From: Daphnia carinata
Lineage: Eukaryota; Arthropoda; Branchiopoda; Diplostraca; Daphniidae
Assembly (NCBI RefSeq): GCF_022539665.2
Contig: NC_081336.1
Location: 2,976,001 to 3,040,000, forward strand
Reading direction: 5' to 3'
Length of the DNA: 64,000 nt
Numbering within the stretch: position 1 is the stretch's first letter; each line of letters opens with the position of its first letter. Shown one piece after another: positions 22,501 through 34,048 of the stretch. The notes under the pieces were generated by a model. That model saw only the letters and a list, made by a program, of their open reading frames with translations, had not been told where the DNA came from and searched no databases. A program made the position numbers and the translations under genes.

Positions 22501-23892
22501 AAAAAAAAAAACACGTATGCAAAACGCGGACATTGCACCAGTGTGTGTGGGATTTTCAAGGGGTGGATTCGTGAGAAACCAAAGGGAGCAGAAAAACAGG
22601 ACCTTTTTTTTTGGGCGGTCTTGTTATTTATGCGCTCCCGGTCGAAAGGGGGGGGGGGGAGGGGGAGAACGACGACAGTTTGATTCGTTTCTTCCAATAC
22701 CAACGGGCAAAAAAAAAAATTGAGTGAAAACCAGAATTGCAGTGTTGAATAGACCGCTCTAAAAAGGGAGGAGGAGGAAAAAGACATAAAAAATAAAATC
22801 TAGAAGAAAAACGGGGGAGACATCCACCCCTCCCCCCGCAAAAAAAAGGTGAGCGGTTTGTTTTTGTTTTTTTTTTTTTTTTGCATTTTGCGATGTGAAG
22901 TGAAACCGGTTTTTCCTATATTACAATTCCTTCACCAAAAAAAAAAAAAGGTCTTTGTCGTCAAATAAGGATTGGAAAATGCGAACATCTATGCAAAAAA
23001 AAAAACAACAAACGGGGTTCTCTCTCTCTGATCTGAATAACTAAAATATTCCAATATCAAACAAGAGACTTGAAGGCTATGAAAGCAGATTGACTCGGTT
23101 GAAGGACACATACCGATGGACGAACGATAAGAAAATAAAGAATTGTTTTTATTCATTTTTAGACGAAACACATTTGCTCGTATCGGATAGAAACGTACTG
23201 CTGATGTAACGATCTCCATCAGTGCAGAGTTCTTGTACGTTTCAACGAAGTTAAATGGTAATACTCATGTTCACCTTTATGCCGACGTGGGTTCAAACCT
23301 CACGCGACATTGATTCGTTTTTAAATAACTCTGGTTTTTTAATGGATGGATATGTTAATAATGAAGAAATGGTGATTAGAAATTCATTCGTTTGGATTTT
23401 TTTTTCAATCATTTTTTTTAAGTTTTTCGTAAATTTTCCACTTGCATCTTGCACACAACAAATTCAGATTCAATTAGCGTGTCGCAACTATCGTTCATAC
23501 CCGAAAAAAAACTGAAACACGAGAAATGATGATAAGGTTTATACCAGGAAATAAAAGGGGAAAAAAATTTAAATTAAATTAAAAAAAAAAAAAACATAAC
23601 GAATGGGGAGAGGGGAAAAACTTTTTTTAGTGTAATAAACCAAAGACAGATAAATGGGGTGTGGTAGTGTTTTCTTGGGGAGGAAGTAGAAGGGAGAAAA
23701 ATAAAAAAAAAAAAAATTATAAGAATTTCTCTTTCCAATATCCAAAAGAGACAAGATGGTGGTTGGGTGTATCACCGGTCTGATTCTTCACATTATTATT
23801 ATTTTATACACACATGAAAAAGAAAAGAAAAAAAAGATGAACACGTCGCATTGTTGCAAATCTATTACCAAGAGAAAAAGAAAGAGAAAAAA

Positions 23893-23923
<31 letters not shown>

Positions 23924-24318
23924 TGGTAAACAATTTTTTAGGTTTGCTTCCGTAATTCACGTCAAACGCGACCGGAACACAAAAAAATATCTTCTTTTTT
24001 TTTTTCCTCAAAAAAAAAAAGTGGGCGCGGGAGGGACCGGGAATTCAATTAATTTTTTTTTTTTATGTCTTTAAATTTTTCCTCGGACATTTAACTGGGA
24101 GAGGGGGAGGGTTGCGGCGGATGAAGAGCACTGGGGTATCTTTCCACTTAGCATCCAAAAATTTTGCAGCTGGATCCAAAAAAAACAAAAAACATATGCA
24201 AATGAATAAACTTATACACATTGGCAGAGGAAGAAGAAAGAAAGAAAGAAACAAAGTCAAAAATGAAATGAGAAAAACACATTAGGGAAAAAGATAATAA
24301 AGATAATTTTTTTTTTTT

Positions 24319-24346
24319 GGAGAGAGAGAGAGAGAGAGAGAGAGAG
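24319..24346. repeat. (GA)n microsatellite
   Basis: Uninterrupted AG dinucleotide run of about 14 units, directly after a T run. Confidence 0.95.
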
Positions 24347-25308
24347 CCATTACACTCTCCATTTTCACTCGGTTTGAATTAGAGACCAATAGATGCAGGA
24401 GGGGTTGAATGAAAAGAAAAAACAAACAACAGAGACATACAAACGTAAATAAAAAAAAAAAGGGGGGGGGGGGAGCACATCATACGCACATACATACAAG
24501 GCGGAGAGCTGTCTCGAATTAGAAAAAAAAAAAAATATGTCGTGCCCGAATTGAACGTTCCCTTTTGATGTTTGCGTACTTCCAACGGCACACACAAGTA
24601 CGAGCAATCGGAGACGTGAAAGACAAGCAAAACAACAAAAAACAAAAGTTCAAGAAAAAAGGAAATAGACAAAAAAAAAAAAAAAAAAGCGCATTAAAAA
24701 TAATAATGAAAAAAGGAGGAGGGGGAAATAGAACGGTATAATAGAGATAGAGGGAGGGGCCGCAGTTTTCCCATCATTACATTACACATCTCGAAATAAA
24801 TGAATAGGCCAAAATGAAACAAAAAAGGATTTCAACTGAAATGTCCAATCAGTTTTTGTTTTTCAAAACAAATTGCAGACGGAAAAAGTGCTCGTTTTTT
24901 TTTTGGGTTCTAATTTTAGTAACAAATTTGGCCAGCCGATAACTGAACCGAAAAGTCCAAATAATTTGAAAACAGTTTCTGGGTATTAAAAATTTTTTTT
25001 TTTTTTAAAGAACGTGAAATTTCGTTTGGGGAGAGATGGGGAAGGAACATCTAATAAAGAGAAAAACTGCGCACTTTGTGCCACTGGCCCCGTTCATGAA
25101 CGAAGAACGACAAAACGAAATTTGTTTTTTTTTTTTCTTCCTCGATTTCGCAAAATCACGAAACAAAAGAAAATCTGAAGGGCAAAAATCTTACTACTGC
25201 TACTATTTAGTCTCAACTAGGTAACTACTTTTTGTCTTTTCTTTTCTTTTTTATACTAAATATCTGTCTCTTTTCCTTTGTTTTTGTTTTTTTTTTTAAC
25301 CGGGAGAG

Positions 25309-25313
<5 letters not shown>

Positions 25314-25340
<27 letters not shown>
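25314..25340. repeat. Poly(A) tract followed by poly(T)
   Basis: 27 consecutive A, followed within 15 bases by more than 20 T (about 25354-25375). Together they could fold into a long A/T hairpin. Run lengths in assemblies are unreliable. Confidence 0.9.
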
Positions 25341-25343
<3 letters not shown>

Positions 25344-26635
25344 TTTCTCTTCTTTTTTTTTTTTTTTTTTTTTTTCAATGCAAATCACTCAGACTGGATG
25401 GGTATTGTGTCAACAAATTTTTTGTTTGTGTTTAAAATTCGAAAAAAAAAAAAGAATAATTTTTTTCCCCTCCCCATTTCAATACTGTCAATTAAACCAC
25501 CAGGTGGCGTAATGACAAATTGATACGAAGAAGAAAAAAGAAAACGAGGAAGAAGAAGGACATTTGAGAGGGAGAAAGGGTTAATACAGAATGCATTATG
25601 GGGGTCCATGTACGATTAATAAAAGGGGGGTGGGGGGGGGGGAGACACGAGGGTGGCAATAAAATGGTGGTAGTGGCGTGCCCAAGCAGTTTTTTGTACT
25701 GTCGTTGTCTTATCTCTTTTTCTGCGCTTATTTCCAAAAACAAACTTTCCTTTATCTTTTTCCCCTTCCGTCCGGGCAGAGGGCTTGGCCGTGCCGCCTT
25801 AGCTCACAGCTGAGAGATCAAAGAGGGACGATCCTTACGCAAAAAAAAAAAAACAAAAAAATAATTAAGAAAAAAAAAAAAAAACTTTAACAATCAAAAA
25901 TAGGAAGAGATAAAGAGAGGGCACAGATTGAGGAGAGAGAGGGGGGAGGGGTCATGAATGAAAGAGCGCAAGTTGCGCATTCTGTTGCTGGTTGTCGGAG
26001 AAGAGTTTGTTGGGGGGGGGGGGGTCTGTACTTTTATAAAGTAGCGGTAAAAGAAAAAAAAAAATCAAATGAAAAGGAAAATCCTATTACAACTAGCCAT
26101 CTAAACTGTGATCTGTGTGTGTGTGTGCTTGTTTCTGCTATACCCTACTAACTCTAATAACTCTTCCTTTTTTGTTTTCGTTTTTTTTTCTTTTAAAAAG
26201 CTGGGCCGAAGATTTGAAAGACTCTGAAGATGAACCCAAATAAAAAAAAAAAAGAAAGAAAAGAAACAAACAAACAAAAGATCAAACCCCAAACAAACAA
26301 ACAAACGACGTCTGAGCATATCGAATGGAGCCTCGACGGCATCACAGCGAGTGTTTTAAAACCTTCTTCTTCACACATGCACACGAAACAAAATGCAAAA
26401 TTAAAGAGAACTGGGCAGGGGAAGGAGGCGAAGAAGAAACGAGAGGGGGTGAACGGGCAGTGTCTTAGTGTTCTATCATGGGGGGTTGCCGCGTTGGAGA
26501 GGAGCTTTCTTTAAAAAAAAAAAACGGACTTTCGAATTCCGCAAAATTTCCATCGGCAGATTCGGGAAAAAAAATGGGAAGATGATGACGGTAGATATTA
26601 ACGATCTGGAAACAACAAGAAAAAAAAAAAGTAAT

Positions 26636-29600
26636 TTAGCTCCACTGGCTCGCGTAAGAATCTTGATACCAGACGGAATCCTCCGCGCCGCTAGCCCCGC
26701 TTTGTTGAGCATCCGCACGCCACGTTCCCATGGCAACTGAATCTCCTCCGCTGCTACTACTCGCTCCGACTCCACCTCCTCCTACGGCATAAAGAACGCT
26801 GTCAATATTCAACACGTTCCGTCAAAAAGAAGAAAATAAAAAAAAAGAGATATTAAATCGACGAATCAGATGGCCAGAAAAAAAAACAAACAACAAAAGA
26901 TAAACTGTGTGTGTGTGTGTGGGGGGGGGGGGGGAGAACGAGGAAGAATAAGGAAAGGAAGTAGAGAAAAACAAATGAGAATGGAAGAAGAATTAATAAA
27001 AATAAAAATAAAAATATAATTTACTTGAATCATCTAGCGGACGCGATCCATCACCTCCAGCGGCACTTTCTTCCCGGCCAGAATTCTTAGGTTGGCCCGA
27101 CCTGGGATGAGGTCGGCCGGAAGACGCTCCTCCGCGGGATCCTCTCCATCCGCCACGACTTCCACCGCCTCCTCGTGAGTAAATCGCCGTCGCTCCTTCA
27201 GATCCGCCAGACGCCCTCCATCTCGAACTTGTCCCGCCAGCGGGGCTTGACGTTCGTTGATCACCACTTCCAGCACCTCGATGACCTCCGCCACTTCTAC
27301 CACGACCACCACGGGGTGCCTATTGTACAAAAAAAACACGTTTGTTTTATTTCTTTTGGAACCACCAAACAAAAGGACGTGCTGCTGAAACCTACCCCAG
27401 GAGCTGGCCTTCCCCTACCGCCGCGGGCTGGATAGTCATAATAGTAGTCACCACCGGTATAAGGATAATATCCATTGAAATAAGGATCGGGATAAGGACC
27501 TCGATAGGCACCGTATCCGTAGTCAAATTCAAAATCTAAAACACACACAATGTCATTGAGTGTCCCTACTTTCAAAATATAAGAACAAACTTACCTCGGC
27601 CGTAGGCGAGGGCTCCTGAAGCAGCAGCTTGTGAGGGGACGGTGCCTCCGGTGCGGATGGCAGGCCGCGCGCCTCGTAAGGCAGGCGATACGACTGGAAC
27701 GAGGCCACTGCCGCCGCGTTGGACAAACTGTTGCTGGAGCAGCCGCCGTTCGCGGGCCTTGAGTATCTCTTCTTTCTTTTTGCGATCCGACGGCGGCTTG
27801 GCTAGGGACACTTCCAAGTTGGCGCCGTACAACGTGCGCCCGTTGAGCGCGTCCATGGCCCGCACGGCGTCGTCGCGCTCCTCAAAATGTACAAAGGCAT
27901 AGTCCTTGATCTTCTTGACACGCTGGATCGCACCGTGCGCTTCAAATGTTTCCTTCAATTTCTCCTCGGTAAAGTCCTGCGTCAAATTGCGCACATACAA
28001 GACCTTGACCTGCGTGTTCACATCAATAAACACATGAGATTAAGAAACGCTTTTAAAATGAAAACAAACGAAGAACTAATGAAACTGGACTTTACCTTGG
28101 ACATGGTATCGTTGTCGGGTTCTTCTTGCGGATCGGCCCAGTCGACGATGATGTCGCAGCCAAAGATTTTGACGCGCCCAGTGCTCAGGCGGCGTTTGGC
28201 CAACGACGCAGACTTGTGCGAGTCGTATTCGAGGAAACAAAACCCGCGGTTTTTCCGCCGATCATCCGGTGAACTGTAAATGATTACCTCCGCTAGGCCA
28301 GCTGTTGACGTAACCAATAAAAACCCATCAACACCATCAAGGTAAACACAAAGAAAAAAAGAGGACACAAATAATAATTGAAACCATTATTAATATCATT
28401 CAATTTTCAAAAATAAATAAATAAATAATTTAAGGAAGTGCATTCTTAAGAGATTCGAAAAGTCTGATAAGGTCAGAGTTAGGTAGGAAAAAAGGGGCGG
28501 GAAAATAGAAAAGAATTGAGTGAGAGGAAGGTAGTAAGTGATAGGATAAACCTAAAGATCATGCTTCGAAATAATAAATAAAAAAATATTTAAAAGCCAA
28601 ACGAAAGTCGGAAGAACTTCGAGGAATCAAAAAAAAAATGTGGGTTTAAACTAATGATAACAATCAGGCGCGAATCGTTTTCTTTCAAACATTGAATACT
28701 AAATCAAAAAAAAAAAAATCGCATATTAAATTAAAAGCAAAATTCCACACCAAACGGTTTGTGTCGGAAAGGGACAAAGAGGTCCAAAATGATTTGCATG
28801 TAAATAAGGATTGTTGGGAATAGAGGGCACCATTCAAAAACAAACGTGAATCCAACGAGTCAGGATTTTTTCTTGTCACGCGGGAACAACAACAAAAAAA
28901 AAGGCGAAATAAATCGAGGATTTCGGTCAGACGGAGGTTGGCGTGATTTGGTTTGTTTGGTAAGTGGGGGGGGGAGAGAAGTCAAAGGTAAAAAAAATCG
29001 GTGACGGTTGTGTTTTGTCTTCGTTCTTTTTCGTATCGATTTCGTTTTCGAGCAAAAACTTACGTGCAAACTTGTCAAAGTCCTGGTAGAGCTGGTGCCC
29101 GTCCCTGTTCTTGGGGATGTTGCCCACGAAGAGCCGGTGGTTGTTGTGCGAGATGGTCACGCCCACCTTCCGGCCTTTGCGGATCTCACAACCATTGAGC
29201 TGTCGTGGACGCAGAACGGACGGCACAAAACACAATACGCACATACACGCATCATTGCCACCAAGAATAAATCAATCAAAAAATTCGTATTTTGTTTTTC
29301 ATAAAAGGGAAAAAAAAAATCCTACATTTCTTTTGACATTAAAAACAAAACCCCCCACCAAGCCATTAAAATTAATGATAATAATAGCAACACAGTCACA
29401 CTCAATCACCGATTCATTCATCCACCGGATAATTCCCATTGATCTGTGGGTACGATATGATTCGCGCGCAAATTTAGAATTTTTTTTTTTTACTACGGTA
29501 CTTAAAATAAAAATAAAAAATTGAAAACAAACGGAAAATAAAGAGAGAGAGAAAAGAAAATCTACCGACAGAGCAGAAGACAAATCCGGTGGCGGTTGCT

Positions 29601-31720
29601 CAAAGCTGACCAAGCCCTCCAAATATCTTTGACTTCCGATGAAAACAAAAAATGAATAAAATAAAGGAGGAAATCAAACGGGTAAATACGCTACGCAAAA
29701 GTTGGCGGATAAAGAGAAATATCCTCTGAACAGAGAGAAATGTAATCTATTGTAAAATGCGAATGCCTCCCCCCATCTCTCAGCAGCTAAAGGAAAAAGA
29801 ATAAACATTTTTAAAAGCCAGGAAATCAAATAAATAAACGTACAGACGGCAAATCAAAGAAGAATTCGAAGCCCTCAAAACGATACGCAGAATCGATTAC
29901 GGAAGTACTTCTACATCCATCATCACATTTCAGTGTTATCCGCCTTTTTCAACTGGCTAGTTGTACGCGACACTGACGATAGTCTTTAGAAAAAAATATG
30001 TTAATCATAGACGACGGTGGCAATTGATGATGGATGCAATCGTTCGATTCCGATGGCTTTGCAAGTTTCAAATGAGGAAAGTGATAATATAATCCTAAGC
30101 TATTCCCGTAACGGTTGGACCTAAAAGAATCAAGAAGAAAGAGACGAACGTGCTGTCCAGAAAGTGAATAAATAATGTGTTCAAGTGTCGAGAGTTATAG
30201 AGAGAGAGAGAGAAGAGAGTAAAGTATAGGATCGAAAAAAAGATAAAGAAATGTTGGAGGTTTCTGTTGAGGAGAGAGAATGAAAAAAAAAATAAAGAAA
30301 AAGATGGGGATGTGTCATGTTGTGTTACCTGTAACTTTACTGAATTCTTCCATGATCTCGATCTTGCCCTTGGACTTGGGAATGTTGCCCACAAATAGGC
30401 GCAGGTTGGGGACGCTAACGTTAATTTTCAGGTGTCGCCCGCCTTTCATTTCCAAATCATTCAACTGTGTGTGTACATAGCAACCCAATCACCGTTAATG
30501 TTTGCATCGAGACTCTACACTAACTAAGTAAAAAGCAAATCGCTTTCCCTCTCTTTCCCCCTCCCGCCATTTGAAAATGAAAATTTTTAAGCAAACGAAA
30601 CTCAAAATGTTCTTTTTTTTTTTCCTCTTTTAAAATAGAAAAAAAAAATTTACATGTCCAATTATGGTCAATAGCAACCAGCTTGGAGCAACCAAAACAT
30701 CCACTCATCATCAGACAACAACTTGTTTCCTCACACCCAAGATACTCAACTAAATGTTAAAATTCTAACTGGTTAATTTTATCTAAAAAGCGACTGAAGT
30801 AAGTTGGATTGAATGTTACCTGATTGACGGCTTCTTGAGCTGCATCAGTTGTCGTAAAGGTGACAAAGGCATATCCACGGTTCAGATTCGTTAACGGATC
30901 CATCATGAGTCGCAAGTCCCAAATAGTACCACACTTTTCGAATAAAGGAATTAACTCATCTTCATAAATATCGCGAGGAATTTTTCCACAAAAAACCTGC
31001 AATGGGAAAATTGAATGATTTAGACTTGGTTTTAAGAAGAATGTAGTGGGATTGGGCATGTTTACCTCACAACCGTTGGGAGGTGGTGGATCTGTCCAAT
31101 TTGGTGGTGGGCCTCCATATTTCCTCTGACCTGTTGTGACATCCAGCTTGTAGCCAGTCCTGTCCAAAATGGCTTTGATCTTCTCTTCATCTGGTCCCTT
31201 TCCTAGAGGTTTCAAGTCGAAAGATGTATCTGCAGCACCGGTTCCACTGGCTGGACCAAGTCCAGCACTGGCAGTAGCCGAGCCTAGGGCTCTGACTTTT
31301 TGCCTGTTGAAATGCACAGCGATGTTAGTAGTTTGAAAATGAAGTCTAAACATGCAAAACGACTGACCTATAGGTTTTCATTATACCACAGAGAAAGGCA
31401 GACTTGTTTGAAACATGTTCTAGGTTTGATTCTAGAAACTGCTGCAACACTGATTGGGCACCATCCACAGGGAATTCTTTCAATGCATCTAAGGCTCGGT
31501 CATCCAACTCGCTGTGAACCAATTTACCTAGACACGTAACCACAAATTTAGAAACACAATAAAACTGAGCTCTCAAACTCAACACGTTACCAGTTTTGTA
31601 AATTTCCTCCAACTTTCCAGCAACTCTTGTGTCCAGTCCAAGTTCTATCAACCGGTGGTATTCTTCCAGGTGCTCTGGACTGCTGACTCGTGCAGCAGCC
31701 TCATCCCCTCCATCTGCCAT
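26636..31720 (-). CDS. Syp: Heterogeneous nuclear ribonucleoprotein Q/R (Syncrip)
   Basis: Exons: 31720-31591, 31527-31368, 31303-31066, 30996-30820, then one of 30464-30329 (5a) or 29199-29064 (5b), 28301-28096, 28009-27595, 27535-27396, 27319-27025, 26781-26636; 680 aa with one exon 5. Order: N-terminal acidic NURR domain (HLEEYHRLIELGLDTRVAGK), RRM1 (VFCGKIPRDIYEDEL, GYAFVTF), RRM2 (RLFVGNIPK, NRGFCFLEY), RRM3 (VLYVRNLTQDF, YAFVHFEE), a Tyr/Gly-rich stretch, RGG repeats, and the family C-terminus (WYQDSYASQWS). The protein binds mRNA in nucleus and cytoplasm and acts in mRNA localisation, translation and neuromuscular development. Both exon 5 copies are 136 nt with the same phases, so only one can be used per mRNA. 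The start ATG fits the family; 5' non-coding exons probably lie upstream, toward 33.4 kb. Confidence 0.95.
29064..29199 (-). other. Syp: Syncrip alternative exon 5b (mutually exclusive)
   Basis: 136 nt, phase 0 in and 1 out. It encodes LNGCEIRKGRKVGVTISHNN, then HRLFVGNIPKNRDGHQLYQD and FDKFA. It begins with a good acceptor (CGACAG) and ends at GTAAGT. It is the paired copy of exon 5a at 30464-30329 and covers the end of the RRM1-RRM2 linker and the first strand and helix of RRM2. It is richer in C and G than 5a. Confidence 0.85.
30329..30464 (-). other. Syp: Syncrip alternative exon 5a (mutually exclusive)
   Basis: 136 nt, same phases as 5b. It encodes LNDLEMKGGRHLKINVSVPN, then LRLFVGNIPKSKGKIEIMEE and FSKVT. 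The FSKVT ending is the form known from most hnRNP Q/R proteins. The two copies share L-N-x-x-E-x-[KR]-x-G-[RK] and RLFVGNIPK but differ elsewhere. Confidence 0.85.
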
Positions 31721-34048
31721 ACCTATTTTTGTGTTTCGAGTGTTGACACAGAGGCAAACACACATACACACACAGACACAAACACACAAGACAAGAAAAC
31801 AAAATCCAGTTTAGTTCAGGCCACTATTTAACACACTCAAGGCACTGTCTTGCTTGTAAATGGTAATAATCCACAGAAAAACACACAAAAAGTTGATTGC
31901 TTTGTGGAGAACACTCAACAAACAACACAAAGAGCTGTGTGGTCAACTTGTGTATGTACTACTGGATGAGAGAAATACCTTCACACAAGTCTCACTCGCC
32001 CCACTCTTTGGCCCCCCTAAAGTGTAATATAACCCTTTTTTACACACTGCTCACGCACGAAAAGACAACAAGTCGGGAGAAAAAGAAACGCCAAGTTCCA
32101 CTCACTCGCCAGAGTCCCTCAAACACCACCGGTTTTTCAGCCAGTCTCACGAGAAAGCGTTGTATGTATGTGTGTGGAATAAAAAGGGGGCCACAAGAAG
32201 AAGACGACGACGAACGACGACGAAAAAGAGGGGGACGGAGCAATTCAAGGTTTTTATTACACGGTCCGCATGTATATGTGTGCAAAAAAAAAAGGATCTG
32301 TGCCAACACACAAAACCCCCCCTTTCTCTTCCGTTTTTCCCCCCTATATCTATAGACTCTTGGTTTCAAAAAAAAAAATTTTATTATTTTTCTTTTCACA
32401 AAAGTCGTCGACGTCGTCGTCGGGTCTCCCTTTTTTTTTTTTTCTTTCTTGCATACACATACGGTGTTTGTCCCTACGGGCGCTCTCCCGAATAATAGCA
32501 AAGGGCGAGCGAGAGAGAGCGAACGAACTGGGGCGGGCGCTGGTGGTCAAATAAGCTTCTCTTTTTTCTTTTTTTTTTTTTTTTTTCTCTCTCCTTTTCC
32601 CTCCCTTTCTATATTCCATTCTTTCCCCCCTTCTTTCTTCTTCTTTTTCTTCTTCTTCGCTAGCTTTTCGGGCCGCCTACAAAAACCTCCCAAAACCCAA
32701 TTTGTGTATAGTGTGGACCCCTCGAGGCGAAGTGGACAGGCAGCGCGTCTAGCGTCGGGCGGGAAACAACGTAGACTCTTGCGTTCGAAAAAAAAAAAAA
32801 AAAAGAAAAAAAAAGGGGGGAAAAGATTCCACCAACCGTCTCCTTTCATCGTTTCGAAAAAAACTTGCACAAATTTGGGCGCCCAGTGTTGATGACAACT
32901 TTTGGAAATCGGAAAACATGATGCAATTCTACGTTTTCTATCGAAGGTTTTACCGGAAATGTAAAAATTGGCGGGCTATGGAAATTCTTCCATTTTTTGG
33001 AGGGAAGAAGGGATAAGAAAGGGTTGAGTAAAATGGGGACGTAATGGTGGGAATGATGTATCACATTCCTAAACATTCAAAACCTTTTTATTTTTCTTTT
33101 CTCCAATATCCCACCAGATTTTAATGGTAGGGAAATGTTCCTTGGTTCATTACCTGTGAGGCTCGATTTGCGACTCGGACGAAATGTTGATAGCTTTTGT
33201 CGTGACTGCAGGGGCTCGACAGTCTTGAAATGAAAACCACAACTCTAACAAGAGGCGAGCAGAGGAGGGAAAACTTTCTCAGTTTAACTACGAGTGGAAT
33301 ATAGACGGCCGAAGCCGTGAATGTTGAAATGACACGCTCTTTTCGTTCCTCACTCGCCTCTCGGGCACAACACACTCAAAACACTCAACAACACGGGGTC
33401 TACTGCAACACACACACGTCTGCCGACCGATCTCTTGAGAACCACGAATTTTTCGAACGGAAAAAGCGCCATCTTGCTTTTGGTGTGACGTCATCCCTCA
33501 ATCGACGAGATCCCGCCCCTTTTATTCATTTTTCAAATGAACGTTAACGCCCAAGCCAAAAAACCATGTAACGTACACAGACGACTTCCACGTCACTCTG
33601 CGCATCTTTTTTTATAATCGTTTAGGAACTGTAATATTTCCTTATTTCTTATTTTCGTTTCAATACGAAAACCATGCTCTGGCTTAATCAACATGGCATG
33701 ACGTCAGGCAGCCTGAATCGATTATTCGGATGACCAACAGATATTATATAGGATTATTTTAATTTTCTTTTTAGAAGATAAAACTGCTTATAGCCAATGC
33801 TAGGCTCCAATTTGCTTGATCAGCAAAAGGAGAAAAATGACTTATTCTTCCCGATCACGAATCCAAAATTTCATTAGGCAACAACCACTAAAAATCTGGC
33901 AACGCTGTTTCTTCTCTGCCGACATAAATTTTTTCACGATTCGCAGGTTATCCCGAAGACTTTTTCGACCTATTAAAGAAGTTGAAAATAGTATCCGGGT
34001 GTTTGCTGTGTGCTTCGTTGTATAAATAACAAAGAACTAACCTCGAAA
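31721..34048. other. Divergent interval between Syncrip and Pdha
   Basis: Low-complexity from 32.0 to 33.0 kb (poly-A/T, CT and CGA-rich runs; the 198-codon-scale ORFs there are repeats and not genes). The 33.1-33.5 kb part is more balanced and is the likely Syncrip promoter and first non-coding exon. The right end is the Pdha 5' flank. Candidate regulatory motifs are listed separately. Confidence 0.45.
33468..33706. promoter_or_regulatory. Candidate divergent promoter elements (YY1-like and two CRE palindromes)
   Basis: GCCATCTTG (33468-33476) matches the core of YY1/Pho sites. The palindrome TGACGTCA, the CREB/ATF consensus, occurs at 33486-33493 and again at 33699-33706. Two perfect 8-bp CREs within 214 bp, between two head-to-head genes, are suggestive. 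No expression evidence. Confidence 0.35.

Larger units (their letters stand above)
19560..26635. other. Gene-poor, homopolymer-rich region; probable Syncrip 3' UTR at right
   Basis: About 7 kb with no convincing coding exon. From 20.5 kb on it is dominated by A and T runs of 10-30 nt, G runs up to 14 nt, (GA)n at 24319-24346 and (GT)n tracts near 26117 and 26912. ORFs here (for example plus 21290-21622, minus 22353-22787, plus 26230-26514) are strings of Lys, Phe or Pro from these tracts. The part next to 26636 is downstream of the Syncrip stop codon and may be a long 3' UTR. The ZFYVE19 promoter should lie near 19560-19900. Confidence 0.55.

Noticed and set aside
22353-22787. 144-codon minus-strand ORF and other long ORFs at 20-26 kb and 32-33 kb
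   Set aside because: Built from poly-A/T/G and CT runs; repeats and not genes.
23290-23330. tRNA-like T-arm (GTGGGTTCAAACCTCAC) suggesting a tRNA or tRNA-derived SINE
   Set aside because: No 5' acceptor strand, D-arm or anticodon stem could be found at the right distances.
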